DNA of 38,340 nt, taken from Chlorobiota bacterium (lineage in GTDB: Bacteria; Bacteroidota; Bacteroidia; Bacteroidales; F082). The notes beneath the pieces are model-generated. The model saw only the letters and a program-made list of their open reading frames with translations, was not told the DNA's origin and did not search any database. The position numbers were made by a program, and so were the translations under genes. This document shows, in pieces, positions 7,696-17,676 of the stretch. Position 1 is the first letter of the stretch. Every line of letters begins with the position of its first letter. Location of the stretch: positions 1 to 38,340 of the forward strand of contig JAUVKF010000029.1 of the NCBI GenBank assembly GCA_030596395.1. The letters are read 5' to 3'.

Positions 7696-10113
7696 ATGAA
7701 AATTTCCATTTTTTCTATCAGAATTTTTACTCCTGCTATTATTTTACTTTATGCTTTTTGTTTACATGCGCAAACCCCGGTTCAGTCTATCAGCGGTTTT
7801 GTAAAAGATAATTTTAGCAATGAAACACTAATCGGTGCAAATGTGATTGTTTTAAACAGCCATCCGTTAATCGGAACCACTACTGACGCAGCAGGCAAGT
7901 TCACATTAACAAGTATCCCGGTAGGTTACGTGAGCATACAGATAACTTTTGTAGGGTATAAAACAGTTGAATTAAATAGTATCGAACTTGAATCGGGAAA
8001 GGAATTGGTACTTAACGTGTACATGGATGAGATGGCCGTCAGTGGGCAGGAAGTTGAGATTAAGGCAAAAGTGGATAAAACAGGTTCAATAAACCGGATG
8101 ACGTCGGTTAGTGCAAGGACTTTTACCGTTGATGAAACCAGGCGATATGCCGGATCGCGTAATGATGTTGCTCGTATGGCTTCCAATTACGCGGGTATAC
8201 AAACTGCTTCAGACGATAGAAATGATATCATTATTCGCGGCAATTCGCCAAGTGGTTTGCTCTGGCAAGTTGAAGGTCACGAGGTTCCGAACCCCAATCA
8301 TTTTGCATCATTTGGTACCACAGGTGGCCCTGTTAATATGATTAATAACAACCAGCTTGACAATTCCGATTTTCTTACTGCAGCATTCCCCGGTGAATTT
8401 GGTAATGCTTCTTCCGGCGTATTCGACCTCAGGTTAAGAAACGGTAACGCCGATAATTTCGAATTTTTAGGACAAATCGGATTAAATGGTTTTGAACTGG
8501 GTGCTGAGGGTCCGATTTCACGAAAAACAGGGGCATCTTTCATGGTTGGATACAGGTATTCGTTTATGGGTTTGTTCCAGCTTCTTGGAATGAATTTTGG
8601 CACAGGCACTGCTGTTCCGCTTTACCAGGATTTTTCTCTTAAAGTAAACCTGCCGACAAAAAAGATGGGGACATTCACTATTTACGGGCTTGGTGGAAAA
8701 AGCGAGATCGAGTTTTTAGGTAGCGAAATCGACACTGCCGAGATTGATTTTTACGGTGGTGAAGGCATGGACCTGAGAAGTGGTTCAAGCCTGATGGTTA
8801 TTGGGATTAATCATGTGATTAACATTGGTAAATCAGCTTTCGTAAAAACAGGCATTTCTTACACATTTAATGATTATTATGCCAATATTGATTCGATTGG
8901 TGAAATTGATAAAATCCTGATTCCTAAATACAGAAGTTATTTTAAAGAAAACAGGTTTATTATTTCATCTTACCTGAAAAAAAGGTTGAATTCAAACAAC
9001 AATTTTCAGGTGGGCGCTATTGCTACCATGTATCAAAGCAACATCCACGATAGTATATTAAACCTTGACTTGAACCATTTTGTTGAAAACACCAATTACA
9101 TTGGCAATGCCTGGCTTATCAGGCCTTATGTTACCTGGCAGCACAAATTCACCGAAAACCTGGTATTGAACACCGGGATACATAGCATGTTTTATACCTA
9201 TAATTCAACATATAGCATTGAACCAAGGGTGGGAATGAAATGGCACATGGCTCCTTCATCTGTAATTAGTTTTGGTTATGGCTTACACAGTCAGCTTTTC
9301 CCGGTGCTGGTATACAACCAGCAAACCATTATGCCCGATGGGTCGTACCGAAAAATGAATGAGGATCTCAGTATGCAGAAAAGCCATCACTTTGTAGTTG
9401 GTTATGATTTGAATATCAATGAGTTTCTGCGTTTCAAATCGGAAGCATATTACCAGTTTCTTTTTAATGCCGGTGTAAATGCAAATAGCCCGGATTCATA
9501 TTCAACAATCAACCAGGGTTCCGCTTTTTATTTTTACACACCCGATTCGCTGGAAAGTACCGGAACAGGCTACAATTATGGCGTTGAACTTACGGTTGAA
9601 CAATTCCTGAACAAGGGTTTGTATTATCTGGGTACTGTTTCACTTTTCCAGTCAAAATTTAAGGGGAGCGATGGTATTGAAAGGAACACCGCATTCAATG
9701 GAAATTTCATTATTAATGCACTAATTGGTAAAAGCTTTCAATTGCATAAAAACAGCACAAATCCAAAACTTACCAAAAACCAAAGAATTGTAGGGTTCGA
9801 TGTAAAAGTAAGTTATGCAGGCGGCAGGCGTTATGTTCCAATTGACGAGGAGCAATCAAAAATAGAACACAGGCCGGTTTATTTGTTAGACAAGGCCTAT
9901 GAAGAACAGTTTCCAAATTATTTCCGCACCGACCTGAAAGTGTATTACAAGATCAACATGAAAAAAATATATGTCGAATTTGCTATTGATATTCAAAATC
10001 TTTTCAACACACAAAACATTTATTCGCAAAACTTTAACACCAGTACCGGTGAACTTTATTATACCTACCAATTGGGTATATATGTTATACCGCAGTTAAG
10101 GATCAATTTTTAG
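7696..10113 (+). CDS. TonB-dependent receptor with carboxypeptidase-regulatory-like domain
   Basis: This is an outer-membrane active transporter of 805 residues. A signal peptide ends near CLHAQ, then comes a CarboxypepD_reg-like domain (SISGFVKDNFSNETLIGANV to LNVYMDEMAVSGQEV, about 30-120). The plug domain at about 135-245 includes VARMASNYAGIQT and DIIIRGNSPSGLLWQVEGHE, and a long beta barrel ends in the aromatic strand YVIPQLRINF with C-terminal Phe. Length matches the 750-850 aa class. No susD-like lipoprotein follows, so it is not a polysaccharide-utilisation SusC pair; the substrate is unknown. The upstream TTG at 7666 would add ten residues before the signal peptide and is less likely. 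Confidence 0.9.
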   Translation: MKISIFSIRIFTPAIILLYAFCLHAQTPVQSISGFVKDNFSNETLIGANVIVLNSHPLIGTTTDAAGKFTLTSIPVGYVSIQITFVGYKTVELNSIELESGKELVLNVYMDEMAVSGQEVEIKAKVDKTGSINRMTSVSARTFTVDETRRYAGSRNDVARMASNYAGIQTASDDRNDIIIRGNSPSGLLWQVEGHEVPNPNHFASFGTTGGPVNMINNNQLDNSDFLTAAFPGEFGNASSGVFDLRLRNGNADNFEFLGQIGLNGFELGAEGPISRKTGASFMVGYRYSFMGLFQLLGMNFGTGTAVPLYQDFSLKVNLPTKKMGTFTIYGLGGKSEIEFLGSEIDTAEIDFYGGEGMDLRSGSSLMVIGINHVINIGKSAFVKTGISYTFNDYYANIDSIGEIDKILIPKYRSYFKENRFIISSYLKKRLNSNNNFQVGAIATMYQSNIHDSILNLDLNHFVENTNYIGNAWLIRPYVTWQHKFTENLVLNTGIHSMFYTYNSTYSIEPRVGMKWHMAPSSVISFGYGLHSQLFPVLVYNQQTIMPDGSYRKMNEDLSMQKSHHFVVGYDLNINEFLRFKSEAYYQFLFNAGVNANSPDSYSTINQGSAFYFYTPDSLESTGTGYNYGVELTVEQFLNKGLYYLGTVSLFQSKFKGSDGIERNTAFNGNFIINALIGKSFQLHKNSTNPKLTKNQRIVGFDVKVSYAGGRRYVPIDEEQSKIEHRPVYLLDKAYEEQFPNYFRTDLKVYYKINMKKIYVEFAIDIQNLFNTQNIYSQNFNTSTGELYYTYQLGIYVIPQLRINF

Positions 10114-10169
10114 GCATTTCTTAACATCTATTCCTTTATAATTTCAGTATAAGTTAGTATGAAAAAAAC

Positions 10170-10177
10170 TAACTTTG
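10170..10177 (+). promoter_or_regulatory. TAnnTTTG -7 element before mrdA
   Basis: TAACTTTG fits the phylum -7 consensus 39 nt before the mrdA start. The -33 element is weak: TTTC at 10142-10145 gives a 24-nt spacer. Confidence 0.4.
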
Positions 10178-10215
10178 CGATAGTCGTGAACTACCTGCAA
10201 ATCATCTGTTTTTAA

Positions 10216-12057
10216 ATGTATGTGAGGGATTATTCGGGAAGAAAAATTGTTATCATCGGGGTATTTATCCTGGTTGCGCTTATTTATCTTGGGCGCTTGT
10301 TTTATTTGCAGGTTGTCGATCAACGTTTTAAGCTTTCAGCTGATAATATTGTTGTACGTAATGTACGCGAGTATCCGCCCAGGGGAAGAATATACGACCG
10401 CACAAACAATTTACTGGTATATAATGAAGCTGCATACGATTTAATGGTTGTTCCCAGTCAGGTTAAAGCTATTGATACGCTCGAATTTTGCAAATTGCTT
10501 AGCACTGATACGGCTACTTTTAACAAACAACTTAAATCAGCAAAAAGATATTCGCGTTACAAACCATCGGTATTTCTGAAACAGATTTCAAAAGAAGACT
10601 TTGGAATTATCCAGGAAAAACTTTATCAATATCCCGGCTTTTATTCACAGACCAGAACACTACGTCACTACCCTCAACCCATTGCAGCCCACCTGCTTGG
10701 CAACATTGGCGAAATAAGCCAAAGAGAACTTAAAAAGGACAGGTTTTACAAGGCCGGGGATTACATTGGGAAATCCGGAATTGAAAAGTATTACGAAAAA
10801 CAATTGCGTGGTCATAAGGGAATGAAAATTATTGAAGTAGATGTGCACAACCGCGACAAGGGTAGTTATTTAAATGGCAAATATGATACTGTTGCCATAG
10901 TCGGAAAAAATATTATGATCGGCCTTGATGCTGATTTACAGTTGTATGGAGAACAATTAATGCAAAACAAACTGGGCAGTATTGTTGCCATTGATCCTGG
11001 AACCGGCGAGATCCTTGCCATGGTTAGCAGTCCTTCGTTCGACCCGAACATGTTGGTTGGGCGCGAACGTTCCCGCAATTTTACTTTGCTGCTCGAAGAC
11101 ACATTAAAACCCATAATGAACAGGGCTATTATGGGAACCTATCCACCGGGATCGACTTTTAAAATGGTCAACGCCCTGGTTGCATTACAGGAAAAAGTAA
11201 TATATGGAGGCTCTGAATTTACCTGCCAGGGAAGAATGAGCCGCCCCATTAAGTGTACACATGATCATATATCGCCTCTCGCACTTGAAGAAGCCATCCA
11301 GCAATCGTGCAACGCCTATTTCTGGAAAACATTCAGGAACACATTAAACAATACAAAGTACAAAAGTTCGCATGAAGGATACCAGGCATGGTACAATCAT
11401 GTAATGAGCTTTGGCTTTGGGCAGAAATTTAACACAGATATTCCCTATGAATTATCGGGTAATATTCCTGATAGTGCATATTATGATAAACTTTACCGGG
11501 GTGCCTGGAATGCATTAACAGTGAGGTCACTTGCAATTGGACAGGGCGAAATACTGGTAACACCCATTCAATTGGCCAACATGGTTGCAATAATTGCCAA
11601 TCGTGGATACTATTTCCCTCCACACGTTGTAAAATCAATTGAGGGCAATGATACTGTTGCAAATAAATACAAAACAAAGATCCCGACCAGCATTGAGGCC
11701 AGGTATTTTGATATTGTTAGAAAAGCTATGTTTACTGTATTTGAAGGCGAGCATGGAACAGCCCGCTATTATAAATTAGATAGCATTACGCAATGTGGAA
11801 AGACCGGAACAGTGGAAAATCCACATGGAGACGATCATTCTATTTTCATAGCTTTCGCCCCGATGGAAAATCCAAAAATTGCCTTATCGGTTATTGTCGA
11901 AAATTCGGGTTACGGATCAAAATGGGCGGCACCAATCGCCAGCCTGATGATTGAAAAATACCTGACAGGAAAAATAACCCGGGGCCGCATTGAAAAGCGG
12001 ATGCTTGAAGGAAACCTGGTATCTAAAAATCAAGACCAAACAACTAATAACGAATAA
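10216..12057 (+). CDS. mrdA: penicillin-binding protein 2 (elongasome transpeptidase)
   Basis: PBP2 crosslinks new peptidoglycan along the cell side wall and works with RodA. The 613-aa protein has one N-terminal membrane segment (10-30) and a pedestal domain starting NVREYPPRGRIYDRTN. In the transpeptidase domain all three active-site motifs are intact: STFK at 313-316 (Ser313 nucleophile), SCN at 364-366 and KTG at 529-531. Length is typical. The start ATG lies 39 nt after a -7 promoter element. rodA follows after 27 nt, which is the usual pairing. The mreB/mreC/mreD genes that commonly precede it in this phylum are not here; a TonB receptor gene stands in that place. Confidence 0.95.
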   Translation: MYVRDYSGRKIVIIGVFILVALIYLGRLFYLQVVDQRFKLSADNIVVRNVREYPPRGRIYDRTNNLLVYNEAAYDLMVVPSQVKAIDTLEFCKLLSTDTATFNKQLKSAKRYSRYKPSVFLKQISKEDFGIIQEKLYQYPGFYSQTRTLRHYPQPIAAHLLGNIGEISQRELKKDRFYKAGDYIGKSGIEKYYEKQLRGHKGMKIIEVDVHNRDKGSYLNGKYDTVAIVGKNIMIGLDADLQLYGEQLMQNKLGSIVAIDPGTGEILAMVSSPSFDPNMLVGRERSRNFTLLLEDTLKPIMNRAIMGTYPPGSTFKMVNALVALQEKVIYGGSEFTCQGRMSRPIKCTHDHISPLALEEAIQQSCNAYFWKTFRNTLNNTKYKSSHEGYQAWYNHVMSFGFGQKFNTDIPYELSGNIPDSAYYDKLYRGAWNALTVRSLAIGQGEILVTPIQLANMVAIIANRGYYFPPHVVKSIEGNDTVANKYKTKIPTSIEARYFDIVRKAMFTVFEGEHGTARYYKLDSITQCGKTGTVENPHGDDHSIFIAFAPMENPKIALSVIVENSGYGSKWAAPIASLMIEKYLTGKITRGRIEKRMLEGNLVSKNQDQTTNNE

Positions 12058-12084
12058 CATATAACCAATAACAATTAACTAAAA

Positions 12085-13344
12085 GTGCGGAGAGGCGAAA
12101 ACATAGCAGGTAATATTGACTGGCTTACAGTTTTATTGTGGGCAGTTCTGGTATTTTTTGGCTGGCTGAGTGTTTTCTCATCCTCATCTGATGAAAATGT
12201 AAGCAGTATTTTTGATTTTTCGCAACGATACGGAAAACAATTAGTGTGGATCGGAATGGCGGTTTTACTCGTCATTATTATTGTGATTATTGATGCCAAA
12301 TTCTTTTCAACATTTTCATTTATATTGTATTTCATCACATTGGCTTTGCTGATTGGGGTTTTGCTGTTTGGGAAAACAGTTGCCGGTTCGAGGTCATGGT
12401 TTCAATTGGGTAGTTTTGCCATACAACCTGCTGAGTTTGCAAAGTTTACTGTTGCGCTGGCGCTGGCCAAATACCTGAGTATATCAAATATCGACCTGTA
12501 CTTAATGAAGACCAAAATTTATGCGATTGCTATTATTATTACTCCCGCATTTTTAATCCTGCTACAAAATGATACCGGTTCGGCACTTGTTTATTTTTCT
12601 TTTATCATCGTGCTTTTTCGTGAAGGCCTTTCGGGGATGATTATCATCGTGGGAATCATAATGACAGTTCTTTTCATATTAACCCTGTTGTTTTCAGAAG
12701 TAATCGTGATAGCAGCGTTGACCCTGATATTAGTAATATCCATGTTTTTGTCTAAATCTATTCTTAAAAACTGGAAGCAAGTCCTGGTTATCTTTTTTCT
12801 TTCAACTGCTTTTATTTACAGTGTAAACTACACCTTCGATAATGTTCTTGAACCACATCAAAAGAAAAGGATTAATATACTCCTCGGAATTGAGGAAGAC
12901 CTTAAAGGAGCGGGTTACAATGTAAACCAATCGATGATCGCAATTGGTTCGGGTGGTTTAACCGGAAAAGGTTTCAGAAAAGGCATGCTTACGCGTTACC
13001 AGTTTGTTCCGGAACAAAGTACCGATTTTATTTTTTGTACGGTAGGAGAAGAATGGGGCTTTGCCGGTGTTTCGGTTGTTATATTACTTTTTCTTACCCT
13101 GTTTATTCGCATTGTGTGGTTGGCTGAGCGACAGCGCTCGGTCTTCAGCAGAATTTATGGTTATGGGGTTGTTTCAATACTTTTTTTTCACTTTGTAATC
13201 AATGTAGGTATGACCATTGGCTTGGCTCCTGTGGTTGGTATTCCCCTGCCTTTTTTTAGCTATGGCGGATCTTCGCTGTGGGCATTTACCATCCTCCTGT
13301 TTATCTTTCTCAAGCAGGACGCAAACAGATTGAATATTCTTTAA
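12085..13344 (+). CDS. rodA: RodA, SEDS peptidoglycan glycosyltransferase
   Basis: RodA polymerises glycan strands from lipid II for cell elongation and forms a complex with PBP2. The 419-residue protein has about ten transmembrane segments. SEDS signatures are clear: GSRSWFQLGSFAIQPAEFAK near 94-113, LGIEEDLKGAGYNVNQSMIAIGSGGLTGKG, VPEQSTDFIFCTVGEEWGF, and GIPLPFFSYGGSS near the end. The start is GTG at 12085 because no ATG precedes the conserved N-terminus. Translation is probably coupled to mrdA, whose stop lies 27 nt upstream. FtsW is the alternative within the family, but the pairing with PBP2 favours RodA. Confidence 0.93.
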   Translation: MRRGENIAGNIDWLTVLLWAVLVFFGWLSVFSSSSDENVSSIFDFSQRYGKQLVWIGMAVLLVIIIVIIDAKFFSTFSFILYFITLALLIGVLLFGKTVAGSRSWFQLGSFAIQPAEFAKFTVALALAKYLSISNIDLYLMKTKIYAIAIIITPAFLILLQNDTGSALVYFSFIIVLFREGLSGMIIIVGIIMTVLFILTLLFSEVIVIAALTLILVISMFLSKSILKNWKQVLVIFFLSTAFIYSVNYTFDNVLEPHQKKRINILLGIEEDLKGAGYNVNQSMIAIGSGGLTGKGFRKGMLTRYQFVPEQSTDFIFCTVGEEWGFAGVSVVILLFLTLFIRIVWLAERQRSVFSRIYGYGVVSILFFHFVINVGMTIGLAPVVGIPLPFFSYGGSSLWAFTILLFIFLKQDANRLNIL

Positions 13345-13381
13345 TAAACATCGAAATTGGTATAATACCAAATAAAACGAA

Positions 13382-13416
13382 AAGCATCTCCATTTTCATG
13401 AAGATGCTTCTATTTT
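13382..13416. terminator. bidirectional terminator between rodA and ppiD
   Basis: AAGCATCT (13382-13389) pairs with AGATGCTT (13402-13409) around a 12-nt loop. A T-rich tract follows on the plus strand and A residues precede on the left, serving the convergent rodA and ppiD transcripts. Confidence 0.8.
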
Positions 13417-13431
13417 TTCGTTTATCAATTC

Positions 13432-15552
13432 TTAAAAGAACAACAACCTGTTATCTTCAATATCAGATGCGTTTTCAAGCGCAGTGTACAATGTGCCCTG
13501 GTCAATCCTGGTTTGAAAATTATTTTGCAATTTGTTTACAATATCCAGGTAACTGTCCTGATCGGATGTCCTGGTTATTTTATTTACTTCAACAACAAAA
13601 ATTCCTCCTTTACCTTCTTCGGGGCCAAAATTATCACCTTCGTTTGAACCAAATACAGTTCCGATAATTTTATTTTCGGATCCAAAACCTTTAATATTCC
13701 TCGATGAGAAGGTTAAGGATGCCATCTCATCCATCTTGAATTGACCAGACTGGGCAATGGTTTGAAAATCGTTACCCAATGCTTTCATTTCATCCAGAAT
13801 AATTTTTCCTTTTAAATCATTGTAAACAAAAGTGTTCAACCTCGTCCTTACATCTATCATTGGAGGAAATCCTTCTTCTGCTTTTGTTATGAGTACAGCT
13901 ACAACAAACTGACCTTCAAGATCAAATACTTCGGAAACATCGCCAACAGCACGGTCTTCGCGATAAGCCCACAATACAAGCTGGCGCGGATTATTCAAGC
14001 CTGTAATATTATTATCCATAGCATTTACTTTCAATGCTTTACGCCTGTTCAACCGCTCATCTTCAACTGCTATATTAAAGTCCTCAATATTATTTGATTC
14101 AGCAGCCAGTTTACTTGCTTTAGAAAATATTTGCTGGTAGGTTTCGCTGCTCACAATTACCTCACGATTTACAAAAGCAACCTTAACTTTTTTAACAGGG
14201 TCTTTTTTGCCGGTAACTTTAATTACATGATAACCAAACGGGGATTCTACCATCGAAACACGGCCAACCTTCGTATTGATTACTTCCTCATTAAACGAAG
14301 GTACCATGGTGCCATCAGCAAACCAGCCAAGGTCACCATCGTTGATTTCAGCAGAAGGGTCATCTGAAAATTCTTTGGCCAGACTACCCATTTTTTTAGA
14401 AGATCTTTTCAAAATCCGGTTCAAACTATCTGCTAAACTTTCGGCTTGTTCTTTTGTCCTAATAATATTCGGATCGGCCCTGAGTGCACCGGCGTAAGCA
14501 ATAAGAATATGGCTTGCTTTCATGCTATCGGGTCTGTAGTCTACGTCGGCAAGTTTGGCAAGATGAAAAATATTTCTTTCCAAATAGGGCTCCAACACGG
14601 TGCCTTTATCCGAATTAAACATAAGCGAGTCAATCTGAACCGGCAATTGTCCTTCCATTTTCCAGGTACTGTCATATGGATTATCAGAATTTATCAATAC
14701 AAACCTTGCATCGTCATCTGTATTTACAAATTCTTCATAAAGTGCATCCATTTCCCCACGTGCATCCTGTATATCTTTAACCGATGGCTTTACCTCAAAT
14801 ACAACATAATCGAAATCCCTGAAAGCCTCTTGTTTAAAACGCTCCTTATTTTCTTCATATGCTTTTTCATAGTCATCGTCAGTTGGATTTATCAACGAAT
14901 CAGCAACTTCTGCATATTTTTTCGAAATGTACTTAATACTGGCCTTGTCGTTTTCTTCACCATAAGCCATCTTTGCCAGATCAGTTGGTATGTAATATCC
15001 TTGGTTAACCAGGTTGGCATATTTGTTCCTGAGCCTGTCATTAATTAAATATTCTTCAAAAACATACCATTGCTGTTTTACCTCAGGTCTGTTTTGATCG
15101 AGTGTTTGCAAAAACTGAACAACAAGGTTACGGTCGAAGCTACCTGTTTGCGGGTTGGTAAACGACTGTATGATTAATGGATGAGGGTTAGGGCCCTGAA
15201 TCATATCGAACAATTCATCTGAGGTTACTGTTAATCCCAGGGCATCGTACTCGTTTCTCAATAAAATCTGGTTCACCATTTGTTTCCAGGTATCATTCCG
15301 TAACCTGTAGGTTTCTTCAGATGTAAGCCTTTCTTTTTTTTGTCGTTGCTGGCTGGCTTCAATATTCTGGTCAACTTTTTTGTTGAAATCCATAATTGTA
15401 ATTTCTTCGCCATCAATCACACCTATATTCACTTCGCGGGAACCCATCCGTCCACCTCGGGCGAAATCACCCAGGACAAAGGCCGCAAGGGCTATTCCAA
15501 TAATGATCACCAAAAAACCAGATTGTTTCCTAATTGTTCCAATAACAGCCAT
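13432..15552 (-). CDS. PpiD-type periplasmic peptidyl-prolyl isomerase
   Basis: This 706-residue membrane-anchored chaperone has a parvulin-type isomerase domain and helps fold outer-membrane and periplasmic proteins. A single transmembrane segment occupies residues 12-28 after a short cytoplasmic MAVIGTIRKQ. A SurA_N-like helical region spans about 40-330. The rotamase domain runs from about 345 to 452 (SHILIAY, LAKEFSDDPSAEINDGDLGWF, SPFGYHVIKVTGKKDP). A second, degenerate region follows. Architecture and length match PpiD homologues in this phylum. It is the last gene of the minus-strand envelope block, 197 nt from the CNNM gene. Confidence 0.9.
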   Translation of the reverse strand: MAVIGTIRKQSGFLVIIIGIALAAFVLGDFARGGRMGSREVNIGVIDGEEITIMDFNKKVDQNIEASQQRQKKERLTSEETYRLRNDTWKQMVNQILLRNEYDALGLTVTSDELFDMIQGPNPHPLIIQSFTNPQTGSFDRNLVVQFLQTLDQNRPEVKQQWYVFEEYLINDRLRNKYANLVNQGYYIPTDLAKMAYGEENDKASIKYISKKYAEVADSLINPTDDDYEKAYEENKERFKQEAFRDFDYVVFEVKPSVKDIQDARGEMDALYEEFVNTDDDARFVLINSDNPYDSTWKMEGQLPVQIDSLMFNSDKGTVLEPYLERNIFHLAKLADVDYRPDSMKASHILIAYAGALRADPNIIRTKEQAESLADSLNRILKRSSKKMGSLAKEFSDDPSAEINDGDLGWFADGTMVPSFNEEVINTKVGRVSMVESPFGYHVIKVTGKKDPVKKVKVAFVNREVIVSSETYQQIFSKASKLAAESNNIEDFNIAVEDERLNRRKALKVNAMDNNITGLNNPRQLVLWAYREDRAVGDVSEVFDLEGQFVVAVLITKAEEGFPPMIDVRTRLNTFVYNDLKGKIILDEMKALGNDFQTIAQSGQFKMDEMASLTFSSRNIKGFGSENKIIGTVFGSNEGDNFGPEEGKGGIFVVEVNKITRTSDQDSYLDIVNKLQNNFQTRIDQGTLYTALENASDIEDNRLLFF

Positions 15553-15749
15553 CTCTAACTACTTTTAGTTTAAAATTTTGAGGTGCAAATGTACAAATGT
15601 CTCCCGAAGTATAAAAATAAAAAATCATTAAGGAAAAACCCAAGCCAACTAATAATTACATGTCTGTTATGCAGTGTTTTACGGATTTTTTACACAGGTG
15701 CTAATTAAAAATGAAAAAAGATAAAACGGACGACAGTGCTGAATAATCA

Positions 15750-17015
15750 TTAAATAAGTTCAAGTTTTACTTCATCAAGCTTGTTTTCGCTCGCATTTAA
15801 AATTTGAAACTTGAAAGGTGTGATTGTAATGACTTCATTTATTTCAGGAATATTCTCGTGATGCTGTATTATAAAGCCGGCCAGCGTTTCGTATTCATCC
15901 GAAACGGGTATGTTTAATTTATATTTATCGTTCAGGTAATCGATTTCGAGACGTGCAGACAGTATAAATTCCGTATTCGAAATTTGCTTTTCAACAGTTT
16001 TCTCAACATCATATTCATCTTCAATTTCTCCGAAAATCTCCTCTATTACATCTTCCATGGTTACTATGCCTGATGTTCCACCAAATTCATCTACAACAAT
16101 TGCCACACTTTTATGGCTACCGATAAAATCATTCAGCAAATCGTTTGCAGCCTTTGTTTCGGGATAAACTTTTGCTTTTCGGATAATTTTTCTGATGCTT
16201 TCCGGTTTTTTAAACACATCAAACGAGTGAACATATCCGATCAAATTATCAATGCTATCTTCATAAATCATGATTTTGGAGTGCCCCGTCTGTACAAAAA
16301 GATCAATAAGTGTTTCAATATTATCATAAATTTCCAACGCTTTGATTTCGGTACGTGGCACCATGCAATCGCGAAGTTTAATATTTTTAAACCCCATTGC
16401 ATTCTGGATCATTTGAATTTCCTGATTGTATTCGTTCTTTTTTTCTTTATCAGGTTTAAACTCCTTAACATATTCTTCAAGGTCGATTGCGCTAAACTGG
16501 TAACTATTTGATGACAAATGAACCCTGAATACTTTTTTCAGTATAAATTCTGAAAAGCCGATATAAAGCAATACAAAAGGATAAAAGCTATAGTAGAATA
16601 GCCAGACGGGTATTGAAAAGAATTTGAGTGTTGTATTGGAGTTGATCCGAAACAATACTTTTGGAATGAACTCAGCGGTTATCAAAATGACGAGCGTTGA
16701 AACTATTGTTTGGATAAGCAATACAAGAAATTCTGAATATAATGTATCTGGGATGATATTTTTAATACCTGGTTCAAGTAATTTTGCCATAGCTATGCCA
16801 TACACAACCAATGCAATATTATTTCCCAGGAGCAATGAACCGATAAAGCGACTGGGATTATTATAAAAAACAGAAAGTATCCTGGCATTCAGGAGCTTCC
16901 TTTTCAAATCCAGTTCCTGTTTCAGCCGGCTGGAACTTACAAAAGCAATTTCCATTCCCGAAAAAAAACCGGAGAATAAAATCATAATAATTATTACAAG
17001 TCCGTATATTGTCAT
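15750..17015 (-). CDS. CNNM/CBS-domain membrane protein (CorC/HlyC type)
   Basis: The domain order is DUF21/CNNM transmembrane domain (about 1-165, four hydrophobic segments), a CBS pair (about 205-330, starting MVPRTEIKALEI and including VVDEFGGTSGIVTMEDVIEEIFGEI), then a C-terminal transporter-associated CorC_HlyC domain (about 345-420). These 421-residue proteins are linked to magnesium or cobalt efflux and membrane ion homeostasis. In gliding members of the phylum a relative is GldE, but no other gliding gene is nearby. The gene lies 81 nt downstream of lptC on the same strand. Confidence 0.9.
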   Translation of the reverse strand: MTIYGLVIIIMILFSGFFSGMEIAFVSSSRLKQELDLKRKLLNARILSVFYNNPSRFIGSLLLGNNIALVVYGIAMAKLLEPGIKNIIPDTLYSEFLVLLIQTIVSTLVILITAEFIPKVLFRINSNTTLKFFSIPVWLFYYSFYPFVLLYIGFSEFILKKVFRVHLSSNSYQFSAIDLEEYVKEFKPDKEKKNEYNQEIQMIQNAMGFKNIKLRDCMVPRTEIKALEIYDNIETLIDLFVQTGHSKIMIYEDSIDNLIGYVHSFDVFKKPESIRKIIRKAKVYPETKAANDLLNDFIGSHKSVAIVVDEFGGTSGIVTMEDVIEEIFGEIEDEYDVEKTVEKQISNTEFILSARLEIDYLNDKYKLNIPVSDEYETLAGFIIQHHENIPEINEVITITPFKFQILNASENKLDEVKLELI

Positions 17016-17096
17016 TTCTGAATTTGCAGTATAAAAGTAAGTAAATTGGATGATAACATTTTAGATGAAATGGGGAAATATTTGAACCAATAGAAT

Positions 17097-17663
17097 TTAA
17101 TTTGTAGATACAGTATCGTCTTCAACTTCAAAAACACCTCTCATATTAAATATGTCGCGACTTTTAAAAGATTCGTGTGCATGGAGGCTATCCCCGTAAA
17201 TTACTTTACCAGGGGTGGTTATTTTAATAAATGTATTGGCGATAATCTTTTTATTCCGCTGGTCCCATACCAGATTCTCGGTATTTAATTGTTCTTCGTT
17301 TTCATAATTCATAACCACAACATCGTTTCTGGCTTTCATTAATTTCTTCTTTTCGTAATTGATGCCATAATTGGCCTTAATAAAAGAAACCGGCTGTTCT
17401 AAAGAATCATAAAAAGTAACTTCAAATCCATCAGGAAAAACAGTATATGCATCCTCACCTTCAAAACGATTCATCAACGGGCTTCGGAGAACAACCTGGA
17501 GATAACCCGAGTCTGTTCTTTCATAAACAATATTATGTGCCGAAACAATCGGTAAGGAATCCTGCTGGGTGATCTGTCGCACCTCTGATATTGAGTTCTC
17601 GCACGAAAAAAGCATTATCACGATTGATAAAGTGACAATGCTTTTTATGAAAATCTTTAGCAT
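17097..17663 (-). CDS. lptC: LptC-like LPS export protein
   Basis: LptC is the bitopic periplasmic component that receives lipopolysaccharide from the LptBFG extractor and passes it to LptA. Here 188 residues start with a hydrophobic segment ending LFSCENS, which reads as a lipobox, as in Bacteroidota LptC homologues. The body is beta-jellyroll-like with ISEVRQITQQDSLPIVSAHNIVYERTDSGYLQVVLRSPLMNRFEG and a late LVWDQRNKKIIANTFIKITTPGKVIYGDSL, both typical of the family. ATG at 17663 was chosen over the frame opening at 17747, which would overlap the upstream TPR gene by about 70 nt. It lies 13 nt downstream of the TPR gene. Confidence 0.85.
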   Translation of the reverse strand: MLKIFIKSIVTLSIVIMLFSCENSISEVRQITQQDSLPIVSAHNIVYERTDSGYLQVVLRSPLMNRFEGEDAYTVFPDGFEVTFYDSLEQPVSFIKANYGINYEKKKLMKARNDVVVMNYENEEQLNTENLVWDQRNKKIIANTFIKITTPGKVIYGDSLHAHESFKSRDIFNMRGVFEVEDDTVSTN

Positions 17664-17676
17664 AGTATTGGCTGCA

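Noticed and set aside
8610..8627. TGGCACAGGCACTGC, a second -24/-12-like match
   Set aside because: It lies within the TonB receptor coding sequence, has no gene start downstream and fits by chance.
7666..10113. SusC/SusD polysaccharide-utilisation locus
   Set aside because: No SusD-like lipoprotein or glycoside hydrolase follows the TonB receptor.
14446..15048. 200-codon plus-strand frame within ppiD
   Set aside because: It is antisense to a well-supported gene and codes a Phe/Ile/Cys-rich sequence without family features.
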